Below are positions 1-8,189 of a stretch of 64,000 bases of DNA, piece after piece. Position numbers and translations under genes: made by a program. Each line of letters starts with the position of its first letter. Within the stretch, counting starts at the first letter, position 1. The notes below the pieces were generated by a model. That model saw only the letters and a program-made list of their open reading frames with translations. It searched no databases and was not told the DNA's origin. Source of the DNA: CAMLQK01 sp035478775 (lineage in GTDB: Bacteria > Patescibacteriota > Saccharimonadia > Saccharimonadales > UBA4665); the NCBI GenBank assembly GCA_035478775.1, contig DATIJG010000002.1, positions 122,332 through 186,331 on the forward strand, written 5' to 3'.

Positions 1-663
1 ATTGCCGATTGTGGTGCCGTACTCGATTATAGCCATTGCAGCGCATACGGCCCATGGATCCGTAACTACGACTACGCCGAAGTAAAAACCACCGTCGACA
101 AAAACCCTTTCAAATATTTTATTTCATGGGAGCAGGGTTTGCACTCCCGGTTATTTTTTGCTATTAACACTCCAGCGAGCGGCTATGTGAATTATCCGCC
201 GTTGCCGCTACCTTATCAAACAGCACTGGTGCTTGGTATAGCAGGCGTGCTCGTGATGCTTGTCTATGCCCGCCGGATTTTTGCTGAGCCGTACATGGTG
301 TTCGCTGGCCTAGCGACTGTGGCGTATATCATTGCCCTGTTTATGGAAGATTACAGCCAGTTTGTAGAGACCGCCCAGCCGGTCGCCATCAACGGCCGCT
401 ATTTGCTACCGGTGTTATTTTTGCTCGCTTGCCTTTTTGCGCGTGGCTTCCAACTACTTTTGGCATCGCCTAAAAAGGCATTGCTCAAGCCATTCTTAGC
501 AATGCTGGTATTGTTGTGTTTTTTGCAAGGCGGTGGTGTAATGACCTTTATTTTGCGGAGTGACGCAAGCTGGGACTGGCCGAACAATACAGTCGTACAT
601 ATAAATAATGCCGCCCGTAAAGTACTCGCGCCGATAGTGTGGGAAGGCAGCAAATATTACTAG
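1..663 (+). CDS. C-terminal part of a polytopic membrane protein (GT-C / DUF2142-like)
   Basis: The frame is open from the first base, so the N-terminus lies outside the window; 220 residues are visible. A hydrophilic stretch of about 65 residues, probably an extracytoplasmic loop, is followed by three or four hydrophobic helices. The motif NGRYLLPVLFLLACLFARG sits in the third quarter, and an (N)GRYLLP motif in a helix is common near the end of DUF2142-type and other GT-C-like proteins. This family resemblance is an inference from the motif and topology. The next gene encodes a GT2 glycosyltransferase, so a role in building or exporting a surface glycan is plausible. The ending WEGSKYY is hydrophilic. 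Confidence 0.7.
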   Translation: MADCGAVLDYSHCSAYGPWIRNYDYAEVKTTVDKNPFKYFISWEQGLHSRLFFAINTPASGYVNYPPLPLPYQTALVLGIAGVLVMLVYARRIFAEPYMVFAGLATVAYIIALFMEDYSQFVETAQPVAINGRYLLPVLFLLACLFARGFQLLLASPKKALLKPFLAMLVLLCFLQGGGVMTFILRSDASWDWPNNTVVHINNAARKVLAPIVWEGSKYY

Positions 664-774
664 TCGCTATGTTTCCGCTCTGGCCTAAAAAACTAAAAGC
701 GGCCTCAGTTTGGCAAGCCCACCGCTAATCTTCAGCTAAAAAGCGCTATAATGGTTGTATAACCGAGGTAAAAA

Positions 775-1734
775 GTGAAATTAGTTGTACAAGTGTCGTG
801 CCTGAATGAGGCCGAGACACTACCCCTAGTCTTAAAGACCATACCTAAAAAGATTCCCGGCATTGATAGCATCGAGGTGCTGATTATCGATGACGGTTGC
901 ACCGATAACACTGTCGAAGTTGCTGAAAAGCACGGTGTCAAACACTTTGTTATCCATCGCTGCAATAAAGGTTTAGGTATGGGTTTCAAAGATGGACTTA
1001 ACCGCTCGCTTGAACTTGGCGCCGACATCATCGTACACACGGACGGTGACAACCAATATCCGCAGGAGTGCATCCCTGACCTGATTAAACCAGTTTTAGA
1101 TGGCAGGGCTGACATGGTAATTGCCGACCGCCAAGTGCAATCTATCGAGCATTTTTCAAAGGGCAAAAAGTTAATGCAGGCCATTGGCACGCGCATTTTG
1201 AACGCGGCTGCCGGCACTAAAATACCTGACGCGCCGAGCGGTTTTCGGGCATATTCGCGCGACGCGGCTATGCAATTGAATGTCGTTACCAAGTTCAGCT
1301 ACGCTATGGAGACGCTTATTCAGGCCGGCAACAAGCGCATGGCAATTGCCACTATTAAAATTAAGACTAACCCGAAAACACGCGAATCACGCTTATTTAA
1401 GTCGTCATGGGAGCATGTATACAAATCGGGCATCGCTATCGCGCGTGCCTTTATAATGTACCGGCCGTATGTTATTTTTAACACTTTTGCGATGGTGATG
1501 TTTTTGGCCGGCCTGGTGCCTTTCTTGCGCTACGTTATCTTTTTTATGGTCGACAAACACCCTGGCGCACACATTCAATCGCTCATTGCTGGCAGCGTGT
1601 TTTTAATTGCAGCGTTCATTTCGTTTAGCCTGAGTATTATTTCAGACCTGACGCGTATTAACCGTTCGTTGGCCGAAGACACACTCGAACAAATCAAGCG
1701 ACAGCGGTTTGACAACCTGCAAACTAAAGACTAA
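775..1734 (+). CDS. GT2 glycosyltransferase (polyprenyl-phosphate mannosyl/glucosyltransferase type)
   Basis: A 319-residue GT-A protein. The N-terminus VVQVSCLNEAETLP is the GT2 opening, IIDDGCTDNT (about 38-47) the nucleotide-sugar binding Asp pair, and HTDGDNQYPQ (about 88-97) the DxD metal site. Two hydrophobic helices close the protein (about 222-250 and 265-290), as in DPM1/GtrB-like enzymes that charge a polyprenyl phosphate with a hexose at the inner membrane face. The start is GTG, preceded by GAGGT with a 5-base spacer, and TATAAT at 747-752 is a good -10 box. The sugar cannot be read from the sequence. It probably supplies lipid-linked sugar to GT-C enzymes such as the protein just upstream. 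Confidence 0.88.
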   Translation: MKLVVQVSCLNEAETLPLVLKTIPKKIPGIDSIEVLIIDDGCTDNTVEVAEKHGVKHFVIHRCNKGLGMGFKDGLNRSLELGADIIVHTDGDNQYPQECIPDLIKPVLDGRADMVIADRQVQSIEHFSKGKKLMQAIGTRILNAAAGTKIPDAPSGFRAYSRDAAMQLNVVTKFSYAMETLIQAGNKRMAIATIKIKTNPKTRESRLFKSSWEHVYKSGIAIARAFIMYRPYVIFNTFAMVMFLAGLVPFLRYVIFFMVDKHPGAHIQSLIAGSVFLIAAFISFSLSIISDLTRINRSLAEDTLEQIKRQRFDNLQTKD

Positions 1735-1770
1735 TTTGCCGTAATCCGCGGTGGCTACTATACTGGCAAT

Positions 1771-2250
1771 ATGAAACGTGTGCGGCCTCTAGACCAACAA
1801 GGCTTTACCATCCCTGAGCTTTTGGTAGCATTGGGTATGGTGCTCGGGCTTTGCGTGGGCGCATATTATGTGTTGCGGCCACAAAGTTTCGACCCGCAAA
1901 CACGCGATGCCCAACGCATGGTCGGTGCTTCGCAGCTTATGGTCGGACTTGAAAAATACTACGCCGACAATGGTCATTTACCGACTAGTATCACTAGTAA
2001 AAAGAAGGTTGTAGGCAGTGATAAAGATTCCGCAAACTTGTGCACCGACCTTGTTCCAAAATATATGAAAGACTTGCCTCTCGACCCAACTTGGGGTGTG
2101 GAAATTGAAAACGGTGGCTGTAGCGCAAAAAATCAGCAGTATATTGCCAGTTATTTGGTGAGCGCCACGGCTAGTGGCGGCCACACTATTTTGTACGTTG
2201 CGGCACCAATGGCCGAAGGCTCGAGCATCCACTTGCAACGGACATTGTAA
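1771..2250 (+). CDS. Type IV prepilin-like protein
   Basis: A 159-residue protein with a class III signal: a short basic leader, then QQG|FTIPELLVALGMVLGL, with Gly at -1, Phe at +1 and Glu at +5 of the mature protein, followed by one hydrophobic helix. The C-terminal part is a small soluble domain with two cysteines. This is the pattern of type IV pilins and pseudopilins processed by PilD. No other pilus gene is in the window, so the assembly machinery must lie elsewhere. TATACT at 1759-1764 lies exactly 6 bases before the ATG and there is no Shine-Dalgarno site, so the transcript is probably leaderless. Confidence 0.82.
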   Translation: MKRVRPLDQQGFTIPELLVALGMVLGLCVGAYYVLRPQSFDPQTRDAQRMVGASQLMVGLEKYYADNGHLPTSITSKKKVVGSDKDSANLCTDLVPKYMKDLPLDPTWGVEIENGGCSAKNQQYIASYLVSATASGGHTILYVAAPMAEGSSIHLQRTL

Positions 2251-2389
2251 GTTGTACACAAGGTTTTGTTGGCGCGCATTTGTAACAGATGTTACTGCGT
2301 GGTTTTTGGTCTGCGCCTACAGTAAAAACAGGCTGCCGGTTAAGAAAGCGTCATATGAAAGCAGACGGCCAGCCAAAAGGAGGTGTGAA

Positions 2390-2755
2390 ATGGAAACACT
2401 GCCAACCTTGACTACTTTTATAGGAGTGATGGCTGACGCCGACGCTCCGCCACGAGTTCGGAAAGACCAAGACCCGATCACAAAGCAGTATCGCCGTGAC
2501 CAACTCAAACAGTGGTATGCGCGTCGTCGCCATATGCTGGAGTCGCAATATTTTAATTGGTTGCGCACGCACAGCTACGATTATCGCACACGGCCCTGGA
2601 CGATTGAATTTATGAGCCGAATGATGATCCAACATGCCGTTTCGGCCGAGCAAGACCCGGACGTACGCAACTTCCGCCGTCAAGAACTATTGCGTCGGTG
2701 GCGAAACTTTTCGACTAAGGCCCGCAATTTGGCAAACCCTGAAAATATAGTGTAA
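2390..2755 (+). CDS. Hypothetical small basic protein
   Basis: A 121-residue protein, not recognised. The start at 2390 is fixed by a very strong Shine-Dalgarno (AAAGGAGGT) seven bases upstream; the frame is open further upstream, but that extension lacks any initiation signal. The protein is rich in Arg, Tyr and Trp, with motifs such as YRRDQLKQWYARRRHML and FRRQELLRRWRNFS, which suggests an all-helical and possibly nucleic-acid-binding protein. No membrane segment or signal peptide is visible. It stands alone between a prepilin gene and a CNNM-type membrane protein. Confidence 0.65.
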   Translation: METLPTLTTFIGVMADADAPPRVRKDQDPITKQYRRDQLKQWYARRRHMLESQYFNWLRTHSYDYRTRPWTIEFMSRMMIQHAVSAEQDPDVRNFRRQELLRRWRNFSTKARNLANPENIV

Positions 2756-2787
2756 AAATCGCACCGAATTTGCTACTATATAACGAT

Positions 2788-2829
2788 ATGACTTTTTGGC
2801 TTGTCGAAAGGTGCTCACCGCCTAAATGA
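2788..2829 (+). CDS. Putative 13-codon leader peptide overlapping the CNNM gene start
   Basis: ATG at 2788 opens a 13-codon reading frame (MTFWLVERCSPPK) whose TGA overlaps the ATG of the next gene as ATGA. A -10 like TACTATATA (2774-2782) lies just upstream, so this ATG would be at or very near the transcript start, whereas the ATG of the CNNM gene has no well-placed Shine-Dalgarno. Translational coupling through this short ORF is the simplest way to start the downstream gene. Its existence as a translated peptide is an inference. Confidence 0.4.
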   Translation: MTFWLVERCSPPK

Positions 2830-3848
2830 GTATGCTTGTCACACTTCTAGTAGTGTTTGTTTTGGTGCTTTTTTCGGCAATTTGTTCAGGCCTGAACGTG
2901 GCGCTGATGTCACTAGACATTGCTGATTTGCGCCGCAAAGCCAAGCTCGGCAACCCAGCCGCCAAACTTGTGTTGCCGGTACGCAAAAATATCCATTTAT
3001 CGTTGGCGGGCATTTTACTAGTGAACGTCGCGGCCGTATCTGTTACTTCGATTGTATTGGAAGGCCAATTCAACGGTGTCATTGCCGTACTAATAAGCAC
3101 TTTACTTATTGTAATTTTCGGCGAAATTATGCCGCAAGCCATTTTCATGCGTTTTGCGCTTGGCTTTTCGGCCACACTTGTACCTTTGCTGCGCCTGATG
3201 ATTTTAGCCACTTACCCTATTTCCAAACCGCTGCAGCTGTTGCTCGATAGTTTTTTCGGCCCGCAAAAAGCCAAATTGCAAAGCCGCCATGAATTGGGCA
3301 TGATTATTGCTGAACATCTCCGTGACCAAGAAAGTGAACTTGACGCTGATGAAGCCGAGATTATGCGTGGCGCTATTACGCTCAGCGAAAAGAAAGTGCG
3401 CGATATTATGACGCCGCTTGAGCAGGTGTATTGGCTGACTCCGGACACTGATATAACGCTCGACGTTATTGGCGAGCTAAAAGCCACCGGCCACAGCCGA
3501 GTGCCGATATTCAACGGTGCCAAGACGGTTTGTTTTGGTGTGTTCCTGGTTAAAGATCTGGTTGATATTAACTTCGAGACAGCCCAGCTTAAGGTGTACG
3601 ATTTGCCGCTCTACCCTTGTCAAGTAGTCGGTGCAATGACCGCGCTCGATACCCTTTTCCGCAAATTTATCAAGGGTAACACGCACCTTATCCCAGTGGA
3701 GCGCAATGATAAGATTGTCGGCATCGTGACAATCGAAGATGTACTCGAAGAAATCGTTGGCCAAGAAATCGAAGATGAAACTGACGCCCGCAAAAAGCGT
3801 CGCATGAACGTGCCCTTGCCGACCCGCAAAAAACAAAAACGCACTTAA
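2826..3848 (+). CDS. CNNM/CorC-type membrane protein (DUF21 plus CBS pair)
   Basis: A 340-residue protein with an N-terminal DUF21 membrane domain of three to four helices (about 1-135), including GEIMPQA, which is typical of the family, followed by a CBS-domain pair (about 190-320; RDIMTPLEQVYWL, GHSRVPIF, IVGIVTIEDVLEEIVGQEIEDE). Family members are linked to magnesium or other divalent-cation export and are often annotated hemolysin-like. The C-terminal CorC_HlyC domain found in longer homologues is missing; the protein ends in a basic tail (RKKRRMNVPLPTRKKQKR). The stop overlaps that of the convergent MarR gene by four bases. Confidence 0.88.
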   Translation: MSMLVTLLVVFVLVLFSAICSGLNVALMSLDIADLRRKAKLGNPAAKLVLPVRKNIHLSLAGILLVNVAAVSVTSIVLEGQFNGVIAVLISTLLIVIFGEIMPQAIFMRFALGFSATLVPLLRLMILATYPISKPLQLLLDSFFGPQKAKLQSRHELGMIIAEHLRDQESELDADEAEIMRGAITLSEKKVRDIMTPLEQVYWLTPDTDITLDVIGELKATGHSRVPIFNGAKTVCFGVFLVKDLVDINFETAQLKVYDLPLYPCQVVGAMTALDTLFRKFIKGNTHLIPVERNDKIVGIVTIEDVLEEIVGQEIEDETDARKKRRMNVPLPTRKKQKRT

Positions 3849-4288
3849 AAGTTTATGCGGTTCGGGAAAGACGCAGTTACTTTGCGCATAATTGCGATAA
3901 ATTGCATGCGCTCAGTTTCGTTAAGCGCCTTAAAAAAAGCAGCTTCGTTTTTGTCTACCAGTTCAGCAAATACCCGATGCCGAATTTTCTCGCCAGCTGG
4001 TTTTAGTTTGAGCATTTTGACCCGGCGGTCCTTGGGGTTTTCAACGCGCACAATGAGTTTTTTATGTTCTAACCCATCTACGATACCTGTGATGTTCGAC
4101 GGGTCGCACGACAAAATGCCGCTTAACGTGTTCATTGGCCGCATGTTTTCGGGGTCAATATATAGCAGAGTGAATATCTGCATTGCTGTCAGCCCTTGCC
4201 CGTTGCCGATAGAGACAATTTGCTGCTTGGACATCATTAAAAACGCTATAAACGAGGCGTAAAAATCACTCAGAACACTTTTATCCAT
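3845..4288 (-). CDS. MarR-family transcriptional regulator
   Basis: A 147-residue winged-helix protein with the MarR layout: N-terminal dimerisation helix, LTAMQIFTLLYI, the recognition helix region CDPSNITGIVDGLEHKKLIVR, and the wing NPKDRRVKMLKLKPAGEKI (DRR is the family signature). It is transcribed divergently from a DHA2 drug exporter, and the 111-bp intergenic region holds a strong promoter overlain by two palindromes (4310-4344). The natural reading is local repression of the pump with release by a small-molecule ligand. The ligand is unknown. Confidence 0.88.
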   Translation of the reverse strand: MDKSVLSDFYASFIAFLMMSKQQIVSIGNGQGLTAMQIFTLLYIDPENMRPMNTLSGILSCDPSNITGIVDGLEHKKLIVRVENPKDRRVKMLKLKPAGEKIRHRVFAELVDKNEAAFFKALNETERMQFIAIMRKVTASFPNRINF

Positions 4289-4309
4289 ACAAAACCCAGA
4301 AAAAAATAG

Positions 4310-4344
4310 TTGACATTGTCAATCATTTATTCGTACAATGATTG
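4310..4344 (+). promoter_or_regulatory. Promoter and MarR operator of the DHA2 pump gene
   Basis: TTGACA (4310-4315) and TACAAT (4334-4339), 18 bases apart, form a near-consensus promoter. The -35 box is half of a perfect 13-bp palindrome, TTGACATTGTCAA (4310-4322), and an inverted repeat CAATCAT (4320-4326) / ATGATTG (4338-4344) with an 11-bp spacer overlaps the -10. Repressor bound here would block polymerase. The transcript would carry a leader of about 55 bases ending in the Shine-Dalgarno AAGAAAGGAG. Confidence 0.72.
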
Positions 4345-4399
4345 AGTAACTAAATATTACACTAAATTACCAAAATTTCCAAGAAAGGAGTTTGGCACT

Positions 4400-5854
4400 A
4401 TGAGCGTCAAACCTCGCAACCCTTGGTTTATCCTGGTACTGCTCGCGATGGCTCAGTTTATTGTAGTGCTTGACACTTCAATTGTGAACGTTGCACTACC
4501 AGCGATCCAAAAGGCGTTGCATTTTAGCACTTCTTCCCTGCAATGGACGGTTACGGCCTATACTTTGGCTGTAGGCGGCTTCTTGCTGCTTGGCGGACGT
4601 GCCGCCGACCTTTATGGCCGACGTAAAGTGTTCTTGATTGGCCTTGGCTTGTTTGCAGTGGCTTCTTTGGCCGATGGCTTAGCTCAATCGGGTGGTATGC
4701 TGATTGCATCGCGTGCCATACAGGGTTTAGCCGGCGCGCTAATGTCGCCTGCGGCTTTATCAATCGTGCTAGTAACTTTTAAAGAAGGTGCCGAGCGCAA
4801 CAAGGCGTTGGCCGTGTGGGGCGCTGTGGCATCTGGTGGCGCGGCTGCCGGTATGCTTTTAGGCGGTATTTTAACTGAATATCTTAACTGGCGTTGGAAC
4901 TTCTTTGTGAATGTGCCGGTAGGCGCAACTATTTTCGTGCTTGCCATGCGCGTATTGCCAAAACATGAATCTGAAGCCCGCAATAACAGCTTGGATTTGC
5001 CCGGCGCACTTTCAATTACCGGCGCGCTGATGTCATTAGTATACGGCCTTACCCAAGCGCCAAGCCATGGCTGGTTGAGCAGTTTTACACTTGCCTTCTT
5101 CGCGTCAAGCGCCGCGCTACTTGCCTTCTTTATTTGGAATGAGCGCCGCGCAAAGCACCCACTTGTTGACCTGAGCATCTTTAAGGTGCGTAACGTTACT
5201 GGTGCAGATTTGCTACAGATTTTCATGATGGCAAGCTTGTTTTCAGTGTTCTTCTTTACGTCACTGTACATCCAAACAATATTAGGCTACTCGCCTGTTA
5301 AGACCGGCTTAAGCTTTTTGGCGATTCCGGTAGTGATTGCGATTGCGGCCACGAATGCGCCTAAGCTGATTGCAAAATTTGGCTACAAGCGCGTATTGAT
5401 GGTGGCTCCGTTGTTTGTGGCTGTGTCTATGCTGTTGCTTGCACAGCTGCCGCTCAAGGGCAACTATTTTGTTAATATCTTGCCAGGCTTTATACTAATG
5501 GGCCTTGGCCTTGGCTTATCGTTTGTGAGTACAACTATTGCTGCAACCTCCGGCGTAAAACCAACGCAGAGTGGTTTGGCATCGGGCTTGCTGAATACTT
5601 CCCAGCAAATTGGTGGCGCACTCGGTTTGGCAATCTTAAGTGGTGTCGTGGCAGCCGCAGTTAAGAATAAACTGCCTGCAGTAATGAACGGCCAGATTTC
5701 TGCGGCGAGCGCAACACTTCATGGGTATCACTTAGGGTTTTATGTGGCATCGGGCTTTGCCTTAATAGCATCGCTTGTTGCTGTATTCGTGTTGAAGCAC
5801 ACTCAAGGCGCTGATCCGGCTACAGCTGGGCAGCCTACCGCTTCGATGCATTAG
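4400..5854 (+). CDS. MFS multidrug exporter, DHA2 (EmrB/QacA) type
   Basis: A 484-residue protein with the 14-helix DHA2 pattern. It opens with FIVVLDTSIVNVALPAIQKAL (DHA2 motif D1), followed by WTVTAYTLAVGGFLLLGGRAADLYGRRK (motif A) and a motif-C-like stretch GGAAAGMLLGGIL. It is expected to be a proton-driven exporter of hydrophobic or cationic compounds at the cytoplasmic membrane. The start has a good Shine-Dalgarno (AAGAAAGGAG, 6-base spacing to ATG). It is controlled by the divergent MarR gene. A second DHA2/MarR locus lies at 60.3-62.5 kb in this window. Confidence 0.9.
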   Translation: MSVKPRNPWFILVLLAMAQFIVVLDTSIVNVALPAIQKALHFSTSSLQWTVTAYTLAVGGFLLLGGRAADLYGRRKVFLIGLGLFAVASLADGLAQSGGMLIASRAIQGLAGALMSPAALSIVLVTFKEGAERNKALAVWGAVASGGAAAGMLLGGILTEYLNWRWNFFVNVPVGATIFVLAMRVLPKHESEARNNSLDLPGALSITGALMSLVYGLTQAPSHGWLSSFTLAFFASSAALLAFFIWNERRAKHPLVDLSIFKVRNVTGADLLQIFMMASLFSVFFFTSLYIQTILGYSPVKTGLSFLAIPVVIAIAATNAPKLIAKFGYKRVLMVAPLFVAVSMLLLAQLPLKGNYFVNILPGFILMGLGLGLSFVSTTIAATSGVKPTQSGLASGLLNTSQQIGGALGLAILSGVVAAAVKNKLPAVMNGQISAASATLHGYHLGFYVASGFALIASLVAVFVLKHTQGADPATAGQPTASMH

Positions 5855-5878
5855 TCCGCAAAATAGGGCTTACCGCAT

Positions 5879-5921
5879 AACCGGCCTTACTTATAAGACA
5901 CAAGTAAGGCCGGTTTTTTAG
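5879..5921. terminator. Bidirectional rho-independent terminator
   Basis: Stem of 14 bp, AACCGGCCTTACTT paired with AAGTAAGGCCGGTT around a 9-base loop, followed by a T run. It sits between the 3' ends of the DHA2 gene (+) and the ABC-F gene (-); on the minus strand the stem overlaps no coding sequence except the last bases near 5918-5921. Confidence 0.85.
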
Positions 5922-7588
5922 TTTTGTACGCCGACGTTTACGGTTTCGCCGCCCAACTTTTCAACGAAGTAACTATCGTGCGATACATATATTATTGCGC
6001 CGCTATAGTTAAGTAACGCCTTTTCCAGCTCTTCAATTGATGGTAGGTCGAGATGATTGGTTGGTTCATCTAAAATGAGCATATTTGGCTCGGTGGCTAG
6101 CATGCTCATAATTTGGAAGCGCGCTTTTTGGCCGCCGCTTAAGTGCCGCACGACGGCGTCATGGTCGGCACTGGGGTCAAATAAGTAATTGGCTAGTAAT
6201 TGGCGCACGAGCTGGTCAGTAATATTTAATTCTTTTTCGCGGTACATGTGGGTAATGGCTTCGGCCAGTGTGTAGTCTAAATACCTGGGGTCGATTTCTT
6301 GTTCGTACACACCTAAGCGGATTTTGGCGCTGGTTTTTAAACCACCGTGGAATTTTGTAACTTTGCCGGGCGTGTTGTTAATTTGGTTGCGGATATAGGT
6401 GACGAGCGTGGTTTTGCCTGCTCCGTTACGGCCATGCAGGCGCACTCGGCCGCCTGGCTGCAGTATGCACGAGACATCTTCAAATAACGCGCCGGTTTGC
6501 TCGTAGCCGAGCGATAGTTTCTCGGCACTTACCAACTCGACACCTTGCTGCTTGTCGGTTTTAAGTCCGCGTAGTTTAATGTTGTTGTCTTTGTATTTTT
6601 CGTAACGCGCCACCACTTTAGCGTTTAATTGTTTGGCGGATTCTTGGTCGATCCAAAACGACGGTTTAGTGATGGCCTGCAATTCCACCAGCTGCTTTTT
6701 AAGCCGGTCTTCCATAACTACGAACGGGTTCTTTTTATCAGCGGTGCCGCCCCATGACGCTTTTTTACTGCGCGCATATAAAATTTGTTTTTTGACGTTT
6801 TCAATTGTGGCTTGGGCGATCTCGTACTGCGCCATGCTGGTAACGGTGTTGGTACTGTTTTGTTGCAAGTAGGCAGTGTAATTGCCCGTAAAACTTATGG
6901 CTTTTTTATCTTTAATTTCGATAATGCGGTCAACTTCGTTTAAAACGTCGCGGTCATGTGTAATGACCACCACGGTGGAATCGGTTTCGCGCAGCCAATC
7001 AATAAAACTGGCTTTGGCGGCGTAGTCCATATGGTTGGTCGGTTCGTCGATGAGTGCGACGCGGGCATTGGCCTGCTGCACTTTTACCAGCTCGACGAAA
7101 CGTTTTTGGCCGCCGCTTAGGTTGACGAGCGGCCCACGGGCTTTGGTTTCGCCGAGCTGGTAGCTAGCCAGCGCTTGCAGCACTTTTTCCTCAATAAAAT
7201 AGTAGCCGAGGTCGTTGAAGCGGTCTAACGCTTCGCTGTATTCGGCAATTTTGCGCATGTTGTTGCCCATAGTTTCCGGATAGGTTTCAATAATATGGTG
7301 CAGCCGTGTATAATCTGGCAGGCTGGCCAAAATGTAGTCGAGGCAATTTGTAACTTGAGCGTCTAAATGCTCCTGCGCGGTCATAATAATACTGGTGTTT
7401 TTGCGCGTTTGCACCTCGCCTTCAAAATCGGCATCTTCGCGCGCCAAAATACGGAACAAGCTGGTTTTGCCCGCGCCATTGCGGCCGATAATCGCCACTT
7501 TTTCGTCTTCACGTACGGTAATATCTAGCCCGGCAAACAGTTGTTTGGAACCAATGGTTTTGTTTACGATCTGCGCGCTTAAAAGCAT
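5918..7588 (-). CDS. ABC-F family ATPase (ribosome-associated or resistance type)
   Basis: A 556-residue soluble protein with two ABC domains and no membrane helices. The first ABC has Walker A GRNGAGKT (about 36-43), signature LSGGQKRF and Walker B VALIDEPTNHMDY. A charged linker follows (about 240-340), and the second ABC has GRNGAGKTTLV, LSGGQKARF and LILDEPTNHLDLPS. This is the ABC-F plan (EttA, Uup, Vga/Lsa groups), proteins that bind the ribosomal E site and either regulate translation or protect ribosomes from antibiotics. The subgroup cannot be assigned. Its position tail to tail with a drug exporter is compatible with resistance but does not prove it. Confidence 0.88.
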   Translation of the reverse strand: MLLSAQIVNKTIGSKQLFAGLDITVREDEKVAIIGRNGAGKTSLFRILAREDADFEGEVQTRKNTSIIMTAQEHLDAQVTNCLDYILASLPDYTRLHHIIETYPETMGNNMRKIAEYSEALDRFNDLGYYFIEEKVLQALASYQLGETKARGPLVNLSGGQKRFVELVKVQQANARVALIDEPTNHMDYAAKASFIDWLRETDSTVVVITHDRDVLNEVDRIIEIKDKKAISFTGNYTAYLQQNSTNTVTSMAQYEIAQATIENVKKQILYARSKKASWGGTADKKNPFVVMEDRLKKQLVELQAITKPSFWIDQESAKQLNAKVVARYEKYKDNNIKLRGLKTDKQQGVELVSAEKLSLGYEQTGALFEDVSCILQPGGRVRLHGRNGAGKTTLVTYIRNQINNTPGKVTKFHGGLKTSAKIRLGVYEQEIDPRYLDYTLAEAITHMYREKELNITDQLVRQLLANYLFDPSADHDAVVRHLSGGQKARFQIMSMLATEPNMLILDEPTNHLDLPSIEELEKALLNYSGAIIYVSHDSYFVEKLGGETVNVGVQN

Positions 7589-7685
7589 TGCTTAATAATA
7601 ACAGATAGCGTAGATAATTACAGGGTCGCTGCCTGGTATTTGCCCAGTGTGGTATAGTAGCATTTTACAAGAAAGGAAAATAAGA

Positions 7686-8123
7686 ATGCGTTCATCTAAA
7701 GAAATCTTGCGTAACTTCGGAATGGCGGCGACCCTTACGTGCGCACTGGGAGCTTCTGCTTGTAGCAACGGCCACAACCATGAAAGTAAAAGTACTTCTC
7801 CTATAACAAGCGCGATGGCTAGCCCGAACTGCCTTACTCTCGATTCATTTAACCTTGTTGGTGCTAGTAAATCCGATGGTGAAAAAGCTGTAAATAAGGG
7901 CGACTGTGCAGCCATGTACGATGTCACGTCTCTTAAGAAAGTTGGCGAGATTGCTAGCGGCGCAGCGTTTATTATTGACTGCGAGGCTGTGGAGCCGATG
8001 AGATTTAAGACTGAGGTGAGGCTTGAGGTTGAGGCCGGCGGCCTTAAGGGCTATACTGCCCTAGACGGTGCCGCTCTGAAACAATTCAATGCTAACGAAT
8101 TCACGTCTATTCCAAATTGTTAG
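7686..8123 (+). CDS. Small exported protein, probable lipoprotein
   Basis: A 145-residue protein starting at ATG 7686, which has the Shine-Dalgarno AAGAAAGGA at 7669-7677; an in-frame upstream ATG lacks any initiation signal. The N-terminus is a basic region, a hydrophobic stretch, then GASAC around residue 25, a weak lipobox, so lipid anchoring is likely but not certain. The mature part has a His/Ser-rich linker (NGHNHESKSTSP) and a domain of about 90 residues with four cysteines. No family was recognised. TATAGT in the stretch GGTATAGTAGC (about 7652-7662) is a good -10. Confidence 0.65.
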   Translation: MRSSKEILRNFGMAATLTCALGASACSNGHNHESKSTSPITSAMASPNCLTLDSFNLVGASKSDGEKAVNKGDCAAMYDVTSLKKVGEIASGAAFIIDCEAVEPMRFKTEVRLEVEAGGLKGYTALDGAALKQFNANEFTSIPNC

Positions 8124-8189
8124 CTTAAGTTCCGAGCTGCGCTAGTGCTGTACCTATGCCAACTGCGTAATATAATGCTATAGGATAAA

